From Gammaproteobacteria bacterium (GTDB lineage Bacteria; Pseudomonadota; Gammaproteobacteria; SZUA-140), in the NCBI GenBank assembly GCA_021648525.1, contig JAKISP010000002.1, forward strand, positions 59,379-123,378: a stretch of 64,000 nucleotides of DNA. Direction: 5' to 3'. The translations under genes were made by a program, and so were the position numbers. Below are positions 39,402 to 48,700 of the stretch, piece after piece (position 1 is the first letter of the stretch; every line of letters starts with the position of its first letter). A model generated the notes under the pieces. It made no database searches. It saw only the letters and a program-made list of their open reading frames with translations, and was not told the DNA's origin.

Positions 39402-39497
39402 ATGGGTACAAAGGGCGTCATCATTACAACCATTCTCACGACCGCTCTACTAGTCGCATATTTCATGCATTTTATGGAAATTGCCCCTGGCAATTAG
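39402..39497 (+). CDS. Possible 31-residue membrane peptide
   Basis: ATG with AAGGA 8 nt upstream; the product 'MGTKGVIITTILTTALLVAY' plus 11 residues has one hydrophobic helix. It stands alone between MITE copy 1 and the NYN gene. Small size limits the evidence. Confidence 0.45.
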   Translation: MGTKGVIITTILTTALLVAYFMHFMEIAPGN

Positions 39498-39540
39498 AGG
39501 TTGTTAGCCGGAAATACTGGCAGGACAATTCCACTCAGAT

Positions 39541-40320
39541 TTATGAGCTTGATTGATAAACCACGGCATTCTCTGCTTGCACTCCTTTGGGGGCGCTAAC
39601 TTTTTCAAACTCGATAATCGCGCTCCTTCTGGAGAGTTCTAAAAACCGCTCATTGGGCACTGCCTCACCATTTTCGCGCAGACTAGAGATATGACAGAAT
39701 ATCCCCGTGCCAATGTCGGTCACCTTAAAACCTGTACGCGTGGATAAAAAACCGAAACCTTTGTCCTGAACATTTTGCAATATGCCACGAAATTTTTGAT
39801 TCCTGGCATTATCGGGTATTGCTAAAATCCCAGGCACGATAGAACCGGGAAAGTAGTAATCAACCTCTCGTTTTAATTCACTACTGACGTTTGCGAACGC
39901 CAACGCATCGACACGTTTTCCCTTATTCTGCAGCGCTCGAACCAGACGTAGAAAATCACCATCGCCACTACCAATCATTATATAGTCCAGATTCTCGGCC
40001 TGAAGCAGTGCATCGACCGCCATATCAAGATCTGCATTGGCTTTAACCGTTTCAGTCCCATCTTCGTTACGATAGCGTTTAATCTCTTTCTCGACGATAT
40101 GAAAGCCTGCCATTCTAATCCTGTCGCGGTATTTCTCCGACTTCTCTCGATACTCGGGGTCTCTTCTCTCCCTGTTTGAATCCACTGCCATATAGGCATT
40201 TGCCCTTAGAATAATGGTGCCCTGAGCCTCAACCAACTCCCTGATAGCGCCCAGTCTCATCCCCCAGCCACCATTAATGACCAAGTTTTCCATATCGATA
40301 AAGATGCCTGCTTTTAACAT
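39541..40320 (-). CDS. NYN domain nuclease fused to cold-shock-type domain
   Basis: 259 residues from ATG 40320 (an upstream start would add 48 residues without family resemblance). The NYN/PIN-like domain (about 1-170) has the acidic residues of a metal-dependent RNase: 'AGIFIDMENL', 'KANADLDMAVDALL' and 'IMIGSGDGDFLRLV', as in LabA/DUF88 proteins. The C-terminal domain (about 178-250, 'FRGILQNVQDKGFGFL', 'GIFCHISSL') is a cold-shock/S1-like RNA-binding fold. Likely an RNA-cleaving enzyme. It is enclosed by two inverted MITE copies. Confidence 0.88.
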   Translation of the reverse strand: MLKAGIFIDMENLVINGGWGMRLGAIRELVEAQGTIILRANAYMAVDSNRERRDPEYREKSEKYRDRIRMAGFHIVEKEIKRYRNEDGTETVKANADLDMAVDALLQAENLDYIMIGSGDGDFLRLVRALQNKGKRVDALAFANVSSELKREVDYYFPGSIVPGILAIPDNARNQKFRGILQNVQDKGFGFLSTRTGFKVTDIGTGIFCHISSLRENGEAVPNERFLELSRRSAIIEFEKVSAPKGVQAENAVVYQSSS

Positions 40321-40466
40321 ACCTGTATTGCTTACTCTTAAATTTATGAATGTAATAAATTGCCAGAGGTTAACCTGGCACCCTGTATTGCCCATTACAG
40401 TTATTAATTGCCTGGTGTGATAGACGTGTGCCACGGTTTCGCAATAAATATTGCAATATTCCACCC

Positions 40467-40620
40467 TAGGAGCCTGTCGGACTTAGGATGAATCTACTGC
40501 GAAAAAGCCATTTCGGTCCATTTTTCCGATCAATTTCGTTAAATATGCTCAATATTCGCCTCAAATGATCGAAAAAATGGTTTTCTCTCGCGACGATCAC
40601 CTAAGTCCGACAGGCTCCCA
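40467..40620 (-). repeat. MITE-like element, copy 2 (inverted)
   Basis: 154 bp, the reverse complement of copy 1 with an 11 bp internal deletion near the right end, which opens the base of the hairpin. The right terminal dinucleotide is CA instead of TA. Confidence 0.85.
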
Positions 40621-40701
40621 GGTGAACTGAAAATAATAGCAGCCCAACAGGCAGAATCAACAGGCAACATAATCATACGGCACTAAATAAACAAGTAACA
40701 C

Positions 40702-40762
40702 TGGATATACTCTTGATATATCCAATCTAGCCGTTATAATTGGATATACTCACTGGATATAC
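40702..40762 (+). promoter_or_regulatory. Probable VapB operator repeats
   Basis: TGGATATA occurs as an inverted pair (40702-40709 and 40717-40724, 7-base spacer) and as two direct copies TGGATATAC (40741 and 40754), ending 14 nt before vapB. VapB-VapC complexes normally repress their own promoter through such repeats. Confidence 0.65.
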
Positions 40763-40775
40763 ATCGAGAGCGCGC

Positions 40776-41012
40776 ATGAGCAAAGCCCACACAACGCTAT
40801 TTAAAAGCAATCAGACCCAGGCGGTTCGACTACCCAAAGCTGTCGCGCTGCCCGACACCGTTAAAAAGGTTGATATCGTCGCCATCGGCAATACCCGTAT
40901 CATCACCCCTGCCGGGGAGTCCTGGGACCAATGGTTTGATGGCCCAGCCACCTCTGATGATTTTATGTCCGATCGCAACCAGCCTGCTGACCAGAAACGA
41001 GAGATGCTTTAA
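40776..41012 (+). CDS. vapB: Antitoxin VapB
   Basis: 78 residues from ATG 40776 (an upstream TTG at 40740 would lie in the operator). N-terminal AbrB/SpoVT-type swapped-hairpin motif 'LFKSNQTQAVRLPKAVALP' binds DNA; the C-terminus 'WDQWFDGPATSDDF' is the VapC-binding tail. It ends 2 nt before vapC. Confidence 0.9.
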   Translation: MSKAHTTLFKSNQTQAVRLPKAVALPDTVKKVDIVAIGNTRIITPAGESWDQWFDGPATSDDFMSDRNQPADQKREML

Positions 41013-41014
41013 GC

Positions 41015-41413
41015 ATGTTGAAATACATGCTTGATACCAACATCGTTATTTACACCATCAAGAATCGCCCCGCACAAGTCCGCGAGGCATTTAAGCAACA
41101 TGAAAATCAGATGTGTATCTCAGCAGTCACCCTTGGCGAGCTGGTTTACGGCGCTGAAAAATCCGCTAAACCCGAACAGAACCTCGCCACGATCGAAGGC
41201 CTTACTGCACGCCTCAATGTCGCCGCTTTTGATCAACATGCATCAGAACACTTTGGCCAGTTAAGAGCCGAGCTTGCTCGCAACGGCAAACCAATTGGCC
41301 CTTACGACATGATGATCGCAGGCCACGCACGCTCAATGGGGTTAATACTCGTCACCAACAACCAGAAAGCATTTGAACGTGTGCCGGGACTGCGCATTGA
41401 AAACTGGGCCTAA
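41015..41413 (+). CDS. vapC: PIN-domain toxin VapC
   Basis: 132 residues, a PIN RNase. Acidic active-site residues are in 'YMLDTNIVIYTI' (Asp), 'TLGELVYGA' (Glu) and 'GPYDMMIAGHARS' (Asp). VapC toxins cleave tRNA or rRNA and are held in check by VapB. The pair lies just outside the left end of the tRNA-Phe island. Confidence 0.93.
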   Translation: MLKYMLDTNIVIYTIKNRPAQVREAFKQHENQMCISAVTLGELVYGAEKSAKPEQNLATIEGLTARLNVAAFDQHASEHFGQLRAELARNGKPIGPYDMMIAGHARSMGLILVTNNQKAFERVPGLRIENWA

Positions 41414-41474
41414 GTCAGCCAACTGGATACGGTTGTGGCTATAAAAATATTTTCCTGGAAATCTAAAATCAGGA

Positions 41475-41520
<46 letters not shown>

Positions 41521-41637
41521 AGCCAGTAAAATCAATAAGCTACTGATTTTGTTACCGCAGGGTAGCGTAGTACAAATTAGGTAGAATTATAATAACTTCA
41601 ACAGGTTGCATTAGATTAGCGTAGTTCCGAAAAACTG

Positions 41638-41670
41638 AGCACTGTACCGCGAGTGTACCGCAAAATTGAG
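41638..41670 (+). repeat. Paired TGTACCG repeats, left end of the island
   Basis: TGTACCGCGAGTGTACCGC holds two TGTACCG copies 11 bp apart. The same pair lies near the right end (51382-51401). They are placed where integrase arm-type or excisionase sites would be. Confidence 0.5.
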
Positions 41671-41913
41671 CCTGTTTTATTCAACATAAAACCACTCAAC
41701 GCTCCAGACAAACAACATGAGGCATGGAGATATATTGTAATTGACAACATCCGCTAGCATAAAGTTATCGTTTGCAATGATGAAATCCAAATATCAGTGG
41801 GCAAAGAGACTTTTGTCTTTTTAGTATTCTTTACGTTCAAATCATATTTTTAGCTGCTAAAAATACTGTCGAAGTGCAGGCTCGATGAAACGGATGCAAC
41901 ATAAGCAATCAGT

Positions 41914-42400
41914 ATGAAGTGGAGACCATTTGAATATCAGGGGGCTACTTATAACCTGTCGCACCTGGATCCTTTTTATTGGCACTACACTGCTGAGGCA
42001 GGCGGAAAACGCCCAGAGTGTACTTATAAGTTTCAAGTCAGTTTCTCTATGCACTGTTTTACTAAAAAGGCGCTGACCAGCGAAACGATAGGTGATGAGC
42101 GGTGGTATACGGGGCCAAAAGAGAACCGAGTTTTCTGCGTTGATCGCTATGCTTTTTCCACTCAACTTCCAGATATCATCCGAAGCATGGGAGAGCGGCC
42201 CTGTTGGCACACTCACCATGGGAATTTTTTTACCATCGAATTGACTACCCAGGAGGAAAGGATGGTTAAACCTGATCGTCGAAAGCGCTTATGAACGAAC
42301 AGATGCTTATGCAACCATGCAGCCTGGAAAACGAAAAATCCGTCTGGATGTTATCGCTTACAATCGACAGGCAGGAAAGAAAATAAAACCGGGAGGGTAA
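41914..42400 (+). pseudogene. Frameshifted island gene ('stationary phase growth adaptation'-like)
   Basis: The first 110 codons read well ('MKWRPFEYQGATYNLSHLDP', 'FSMHCFTKKAL', 'RVFCVDRYAFSTQLPDI'). Near 42250-42258 the frame shifts by +1, and the sense reading continues as 'KGWLNLIVESAYERTDAYAT' to a stop at 42400. From memory it resembles a family of ~160-residue island proteins sometimes labelled stationary phase growth adaptation protein; I could not verify this. A terminator follows. Confidence 0.6.
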
Positions 42401-42417
42401 CGGACGCGCATAAAATA

Positions 42418-42440
42418 AAGCCCGCTCAAAGGCGGGCTTT
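42418..42440 (+). terminator. Terminator after the frameshifted gene
   Basis: AAAGCCCGC and GCGGGCTTT pair perfectly around a short loop. The A-tract on one side and T-tract on the other would allow termination in both directions. Confidence 0.8.
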
Positions 42441-43137
42441 CCGGGACTCTTTGAATATCCCCAGACCTGCTGGAGACCTGTCACCAGGCGGTACAACCAC
42501 GCTGCCTAAGCAGCTCCGTTCATATGGTTGCATTAATAGTATCGGCTTTTAAACCGAATATGTAAATAGTAAAAAGGTATTAACATACTGCAACCGAGAC
42601 AGGTAAAAGAAAGGCAAAACAATATAACCAATTGTAATACAACAATATAAACACTTAATTTCTAATTCTAACTGCATTAGATCGCATCTGGTGGTTAGGT
42701 GTCCACAGAGACGGGCATCATGAGTATGGCAACAGCAGCACTGCAAAGGGCCACCGAGCTACAAGGCAATAAGTGAAGGTGCTGTGCCTTTGAATATTAG
42801 AATATTAGAATTTAATTTTTAATGGCCGGTTAGTCGCGAAAGCGGCCATATGTTTTCAGTTATAGATGAAGCCTTATTACAATGTATGCGCATCAACCAT
42901 CTTATTGATATCTAAGCGATTAAACTGAGGTTGATTAATATTTAATTCCTCCGGCACCTTTTCTGAAGTTGTGGAGGCTAACAGCCTCTGACTACCTTTC
43001 CAATCTCTATGCCTCGAACCGTGTTACCCTAGGCGACTATCTAAACCACTTCTTAGTGGGGGCCTCTTGTTGACAACTGGCTTACTCTTACTGGCACGAT
43101 CTCGTCGCCTCTCCTGAGTTCAGCACGAGGAATTATC
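42441..43137. other. Intergenic region with structured leader of the DUF1611 operon
   Basis: No gene. A hairpin TGGCCG/CGGCCA lies at 42823-42848. In the 190 bases before the DUF1611 start are two short hairpins, GAGGCT-AAC-AGCCTC (42974-42988) and CCACT-TCTT-AGTGG (43046-43059), so a folded 5' leader is possible. No known riboswitch was recognised. Confidence 0.4.
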
Positions 43138-44346
43138 ATGTCTATTATCTATCCTATACCACCACAGGCCCGCCCTTATTCTCAACAAGCACCGCCAGTT
43201 TCTACTGATAAGTCACTCTCCACAGCCATACCTGCCATAGACTCACCTTCTACATCATCAAATCGTGTTACAACCGCTATTGTTTATTGCGAAGGCAACT
43301 TCGCTGCCCCTGATGGCAAAACCGCTAACGGGCTTGTCCGACATTCAGAAAAATACAAAATTCTCTCAGTCATAGATAGTAAAAAAGCGGGCCTCGATGC
43401 TGGCTCAGTGCTTGACGATAAGCCAAATGCTATTCCCATTTGTCGTGACTTTGAGGGCGCACTGGCCCAGGCAGGCGACATACCTGACACGTTCATTTTC
43501 GGCATGGCGCCATCCAGTGGGATGTTGTCGCCACATGAGCGCGGTCTCGTACTTGAGGCTATGGTTCTCGGCATGAACATCGTCAATGGTCTGCATGAAT
43601 TTTTGAACGATGATCCGGTGTTTGCTGCGGCGTGTATTACTTACAACGTTACGATCTTCGACGTTCGAAAGCCTCGTGCCAAAAAAGATCTGCGCTTGTT
43701 CAGCGGCCGTATTGCCGAGGTTACTTGCCCGCGTATCGCTGTGCTCGGCACCGACGGCGCTATTGGCAAACGTACTACCGCGACTATCCTGACTCAAGCC
43801 CTAAACGATTATGGTGTAAAAGCGGTAATGGTCGTTACCGGACAGACGGGGCTGATTCAGGGTGCCCGCTATGGCATTGCACTCGATGCTATACCGTCAC
43901 AGTTCTGTTCAGGTGAGATGGAAGCCAGCATCATTGAAGCCTTTGAAGGTGAGCAGCCTGATGTGATTATCATTGAAGGGCAAGGTGCACTGAGTCACCC
44001 TGCTTACTTGAGCTCTATTTTTATCCTGCGGGGTAGTTGCGCAGATGGCGTGGTGTTGCAGCACGCACCAGGACGTAGCCATCGTTGTGATTTTGAAGAT
44101 GTGGTCATGCCGACACCGGCCTCCGAGATTAATCTCATCCAGACGTTTGCACAGACCAAGGTGATCGGTCTTACCATCAACCATGAAAATATGACAGATG
44201 AGCAGGTTAGTGAGGCAATCGCGCAGTATGAACACGAATTTGGTATTCCCGCCACAGATGCGTTGACGCGATCCCCTGAGCGTCTGGTCGACATGGTTTT
44301 TGACGCATTTCCCACGATTAAAGGTAAGCTAGCTGACTGCGCGTAG
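43138..44346 (+). CDS. DUF1611 family protein (possible D-amino acid N-acetyltransferase)
   Basis: 402 residues from an ATG with GAGGAA upstream. A Ser/Pro-rich 45-residue tail precedes a Rossmann-like DUF1611_N domain (about 46-170) and a P-loop-like DUF1611 domain with 'LGTDGAIGKRTTATILTQAL' and 'IIEGQGALSHPAYLSS'. A DUF1611 protein (DgcN) has been described, from memory, as a D-glutamate N-acetyltransferase in marine bacteria. The next gene, overlapping by 1 nt, is an amino-acid racemase, which supports a D-amino acid role; the substrate is not known. Confidence 0.85.
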   Translation: MSIIYPIPPQARPYSQQAPPVSTDKSLSTAIPAIDSPSTSSNRVTTAIVYCEGNFAAPDGKTANGLVRHSEKYKILSVIDSKKAGLDAGSVLDDKPNAIPICRDFEGALAQAGDIPDTFIFGMAPSSGMLSPHERGLVLEAMVLGMNIVNGLHEFLNDDPVFAAACITYNVTIFDVRKPRAKKDLRLFSGRIAEVTCPRIAVLGTDGAIGKRTTATILTQALNDYGVKAVMVVTGQTGLIQGARYGIALDAIPSQFCSGEMEASIIEAFEGEQPDVIIIEGQGALSHPAYLSSIFILRGSCADGVVLQHAPGRSHRCDFEDVVMPTPASEINLIQTFAQTKVIGLTINHENMTDEQVSEAIAQYEHEFGIPATDALTRSPERLVDMVFDAFPTIKGKLADCA

Positions 44347-45446
44347 TGAGTGCGCCGCGGTTAGAAATTGACCTGGACAAGATCTATCACAACGCTCGGA
44401 CACTGGTCGAACGCTTGGCTGTAAGGGGTATTTCGGTCACGGGTGTGAGCAAAGCAAGCCTCGGTTGCCTAGCGATAGCCTCAGCTATGCTGCGGGCAGG
44501 TGTGCGTTCACTGGGTGACTCCCGCATCGAGAATATCGAAGCGATGCGTGATGCGCAGGTAGCGGCACCAATGACACTGATCCGTTCACCGATGCTTAGC
44601 CAGGTGGCGAGGGTGGTGACGCAGGCTGACATAAGTTTTAACACTGAACTCGATGTTATCAGTCAGCTCTCATCTGCCGCGCAGAAGGCGAAGCGGATAC
44701 ACGGGGTTGTACTCATGGTCGAGCTTGGTGACCTACGCGAGGGCATCATGCCGGGGGACCTGGAGAGCACCGTGCGTGAGACGATTCGCTTCCCAAACAT
44801 AGTGTTCAAAGGTATTGGAACTAACCTTGCGTGCCGCTGTGGTGTTTCACCCGATGCTAACAACATGGCTGAACTATCCGAGCTAGCCGATTCGATTGAC
44901 GCGATCTTCGGCCCCGTGCTCAGTATCGTTTCTGGCGGTAACTCTGCCAATCTCGAGTGGGTGCTAAGCGGTGCAGACACCGGACGGATAAACAATCTTC
45001 GATTGGGTGAATCGCTATTATTAGGGTGTGAGCCATTGCACCGTCAAGCCATTGATGGCCTGCATACTGATGCCATCACTCTCATCGCCGAAGTAATAGA
45101 ATCGAAGATTAAGCCATCACAACCATGGGGTGAGGTTGGTCAGAGCGCGTTTGGTGTTACGCCATCGGTCACAAATCGGGGCAATATCTTCCAGACGATC
45201 TTGGCCATCGGGCAGCAGGATATTGATCCGAATGGCCTTCAAGCGCCTAGCGGAATTGAGATCCTTGGGGCGAGCAGTGACCATCTTATTGTTGAATCCA
45301 GTCGTTGTTTGCCCGTAGGTACCGAGATCAGCTTCCAGTTAAATTACAGTGCGCTGGTGCGCGCGATGACCTCACCTTTTGTCATTAAGGTCGAAAAGAG
45401 TCAGGGTCATTACTCGCATGTGCCTGATAGTTATGGCAACCCCTAA
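44346..45446 (+). CDS. PLP-dependent alanine/ornithine-racemase family enzyme
   Basis: 366 residues from a GTG that overlaps the DUF1611 stop. It is a fold-type III PLP enzyme: 'LEIDLDKIYHNARTLVERL' start, PLP Lys in 'SVTGVSKASLG', 'GVRSLGDSRIENIEAM', 'ELGDLREGIMPGDL' and phosphate-binding 'SGGNSANLEW'. It resembles the Orr/YhfX alanine-ornithine racemase group more than Alr. It probably interconverts an L- and D-amino acid used with the DUF1611 protein. Confidence 0.85.
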   Translation: MSAPRLEIDLDKIYHNARTLVERLAVRGISVTGVSKASLGCLAIASAMLRAGVRSLGDSRIENIEAMRDAQVAAPMTLIRSPMLSQVARVVTQADISFNTELDVISQLSSAAQKAKRIHGVVLMVELGDLREGIMPGDLESTVRETIRFPNIVFKGIGTNLACRCGVSPDANNMAELSELADSIDAIFGPVLSIVSGGNSANLEWVLSGADTGRINNLRLGESLLLGCEPLHRQAIDGLHTDAITLIAEVIESKIKPSQPWGEVGQSAFGVTPSVTNRGNIFQTILAIGQQDIDPNGLQAPSGIEILGASSDHLIVESSRCLPVGTEISFQLNYSALVRAMTSPFVIKVEKSQGHYSHVPDSYGNP

Positions 45447-45781
45447 ATCGTTGTTGTCAGGTACTAACGCGATTTTTGTTGGCATAGCACACGCATTAAG
45501 ACTTAGTTTAACCGTAGTTTACTGATCATTATTTGTTGTTCAATGTCGGCTTTGTCTATGGATCTGCCATTGAACTGATACACGGAAAATAACTCAAATG
45601 CGCCAGGAGCGGACATTTGGATTTTTACTCTAGCCCCAACTATTATTTCCTCATCAAAGCGAGGAATAACGTAAGAAATAGCATACTACCGTCAACAGTA
45701 GAAGTCAGGTGAAGCCATCTGACACAAACAATATGGCCTCCAAAATATATGAGGCGGTTCAATATATGATATTTTAAGCCT
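45447..45781. other. Intergenic upstream of the STAND gene
   Basis: No gene, repeat or terminator recognised. AT-rich just before 45782; the ATG there lacks a good ribosome binding site. Confidence 0.35.
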
Positions 45782-48700
45782 ATGAGTTTTACTTTCTACC
45801 TCCCACGCAGTCTCTCGAGTGGTGACAAGACATACACTGAAGCCGCGCTGCTAGCCGCTTCGAGTTACATTGTTGTCTTGGCCGAACCCGGCGGTGGGAA
45901 AACTGAGCTTATGGGGAGTCTTGCTCAGCAGCTGGGTGTTTCTAGAGTCACTGCAAACGTGTTCGCGCATATGGGGGCCAACGTAGAGAATTGCCCACTT
46001 GTAATTGATGCATTTGATGAATTGGCCAAGGTTGATCAGACCGGCATTCACAGACTTCTCACTAACGCCGCGAATGCAAACCCGACACACATCATCATTT
46101 CAAGCCGATCCAGTGAATGGGGCGACGCTGCTACAAACACTTTCGAAGAATTTCTCGGCCACCCACCTCTGGTGGCCAGACTGTACGAGTTTGATGAGAC
46201 GGAACAGCGGGAAATCTTTGATCATCATGTGCAGGGAGAGGACTTCGCAGCGTTCCAGGCCGAAGTCGGTCGATTTGATTTAGAAACGTTACTCCCAAAC
46301 CCTCAGTTTCTGAAACTATTTGCTGACGCTTATATCGAGAGCGGAAGACACTTTAGTGACAAACGATCAATCTTTACACAAGCGGTTGAACGTTTGGCGA
46401 AAGAAGCAAACCCCAAAGTTGCTAGAAGTAATCAGACACTGTCGACTACTCAAAAAATTGAACTCGCGTCGGAGGCCTTTGCAAAACTCTTGTTGTCCGG
46501 TGCTGAAGGCATTTGCACCAGCGAGGCCACCGAAAATCGGATGTATCCGTTACTGGCGTCACTGTTTAACGGCGAGACAGCGGCTAACGGTATCCTGGCA
46601 ACTCGGCTTTTCAAACCAGGCGACAGTGCAGACCAGCACCGCCCAGTTCACAAAATTGTTGCTGAATACTGTGCAGCGGACTATTTCACCAAGCGGATAG
46701 CAGACCATGCGGACTCTCTAACGCTACCCAAGTGTCTACCTATCATCGCGCCAAACGCCACAGTGCGAGATGAACTGCGCGGTCTGCTGGGCTGGATGGC
46801 TGCGCTAGGCAACAAACCTATCGAGGAAGCTGCAATAAGACTCGACCCTTACGCAGTACTTTCTAACGGCGATCCTTCCCAGCTTGAACCTTCGTCAAAG
46901 CGCCTGCTGGTAAACCAGCTGAAAGAAATTGAGGCCAAAGACCCCTACTTTCGAAGAGGGGATTTCTGGCGTAGGTTCAGTGTTGCAGGCTTCTTTACGC
47001 AAGACGTGGTGGATGAAATAAAACCCCTTCTCGCGACCGGCGGTGATGGGCACTTGCGCGACCTGATCCTTGAGCTCTTAGCAGGGTCATCAGCAATCGA
47101 GCAGTTGAGGGATGAGTTGCGCCAACTCGCTTTTATGCCGGAAGAAAGCGAGCACACTCGCATGTTGGCGAATAGGTATTTGGTCGATATCGCCAGCGAT
47201 GACTATCGCCTTGATTTGGGCGTTCTTATTTTTGAGGCCAGTAATACTTCACTCAACATTGCGGCTGAGGCTATCGAAGCGCTAGGCCCGAAAACATTCG
47301 AACGGGCTTATCTTGCGGGTTTTTTCCGGGTCTGTGCAAACCTCTACCCCGGCCATAAAGAGCATCACGGGCACGCTATAGGTGAGTGCTATTTCGTGAA
47401 GCGCTTCATCGATGGGATAGATCTAGTGATTATTGAGTGGCTTTTGGATGAATTAACCAAAGACCTTACCTGTAAATGCGGAATGAAGTCTTATGAGTGT
47501 GACTGCAGAAACGGCATAAGCAAAATCGTTGGTGCAATGTTGGATCGGTACTTCGAATTGGCAGCGCCTCCTTATGATGTCGAGCGCGCTTGGCAGTGGC
47601 TTGAAAATCTGAACTTCCATGAACAAGAAGGCGCAAACCAAAGCAAGGCGGTTAAAGTGCTTCAAGAAGATAATAGTCTACGGCAAGGCATTATCGCTCA
47701 TGTGTTTGGGAAACTAACTGATCGTGACCAGATTTTCGAGACCAAGTTACATAAGTTCGACATGCACTCTCACTCTGGCCTTAATTTTTGTATAGGTGAT
47801 TACAAGTTCGTAGTCGATCTGGCATTTGAGATCGACAACCCAAGCTTATGGGCAAGTTTCATCGCAGAACATCAGCGCTACGGGAATAAGGAGAGCCGGT
47901 GCCCAAATAGTTTACGTCATCACATGCGTAAGCAAGCATTGGAGAAATCTTCGTTCATGAGAAAATGGGCTAAGGCTGTTAGAGCGGCAGCACTGGAATT
48001 CAAACGGCAAAAGCCTATATGGCGCATCAGACGTTCCCGGGGGATGGAACGCCATCGTAGGCAACAAGAAGAGACCCGCGTAGCTAACATCAAGTATGTC
48101 CAGGAAAATCGGGTGCTTGTTGAGGGTGGTCATCATAGAAATTTATTGGTTCGCTTCGCAGAACTGGTACTTAACGCACCAGACAAAATTGAGCGCGAGT
48201 TTGGCGACGAGACGCTCGTTCGAAATGCACTTAAAAACTGCCTAGGCTTCATCACCCCGAATGTCCCCGATTTGTACAGCCTCGCTGAATTACAGTGTAC
48301 TTCGAAGTATCAGCCTTCGGAGAGAATCCTTTATGCTGCTTCCTTGGAGATTTTACGTGCCAAAGGCAATCTGGAAGAAGTTGACCTCCGCCTACTCAGA
48401 GCACTGCGAGTTAACATTCACGGCAGCTACAGAACAGTCTCTAAAGAAGACCGTGATGTACTAAAAGCCGAAGTTGACCGCTTAATTTTTCCTGACACCA
48501 CGAGCGCTGAAGATTTTCTTCGGCAGTATCTTGAGCCCCAATTGGCACAATCGAAATGTGCTCATCCTGGACTTTGGTTACTGCGTAGCGATAAACCCTT
48601 CAACCATTTACGTGCGAAGCTATCTATTGAATGGCTCAGACGTTTTCATGGTTTAGAATTTGAGCCGTTACATACCCTTTTTGAAATTGCTGCTCAGTAT

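Noticed and set aside
39101..40620. Composite insertion-sequence transposon
   Set aside because: The flanking elements carry no transposase and are too short to be IS elements; MITE is the better term.
41804..41823. Terminator AAAGAGAC-TTTT-GTCTTTTT
   Set aside because: The stem is short, AU-rich and has a G-T pair, and no gene ends just upstream; not strong enough to call.
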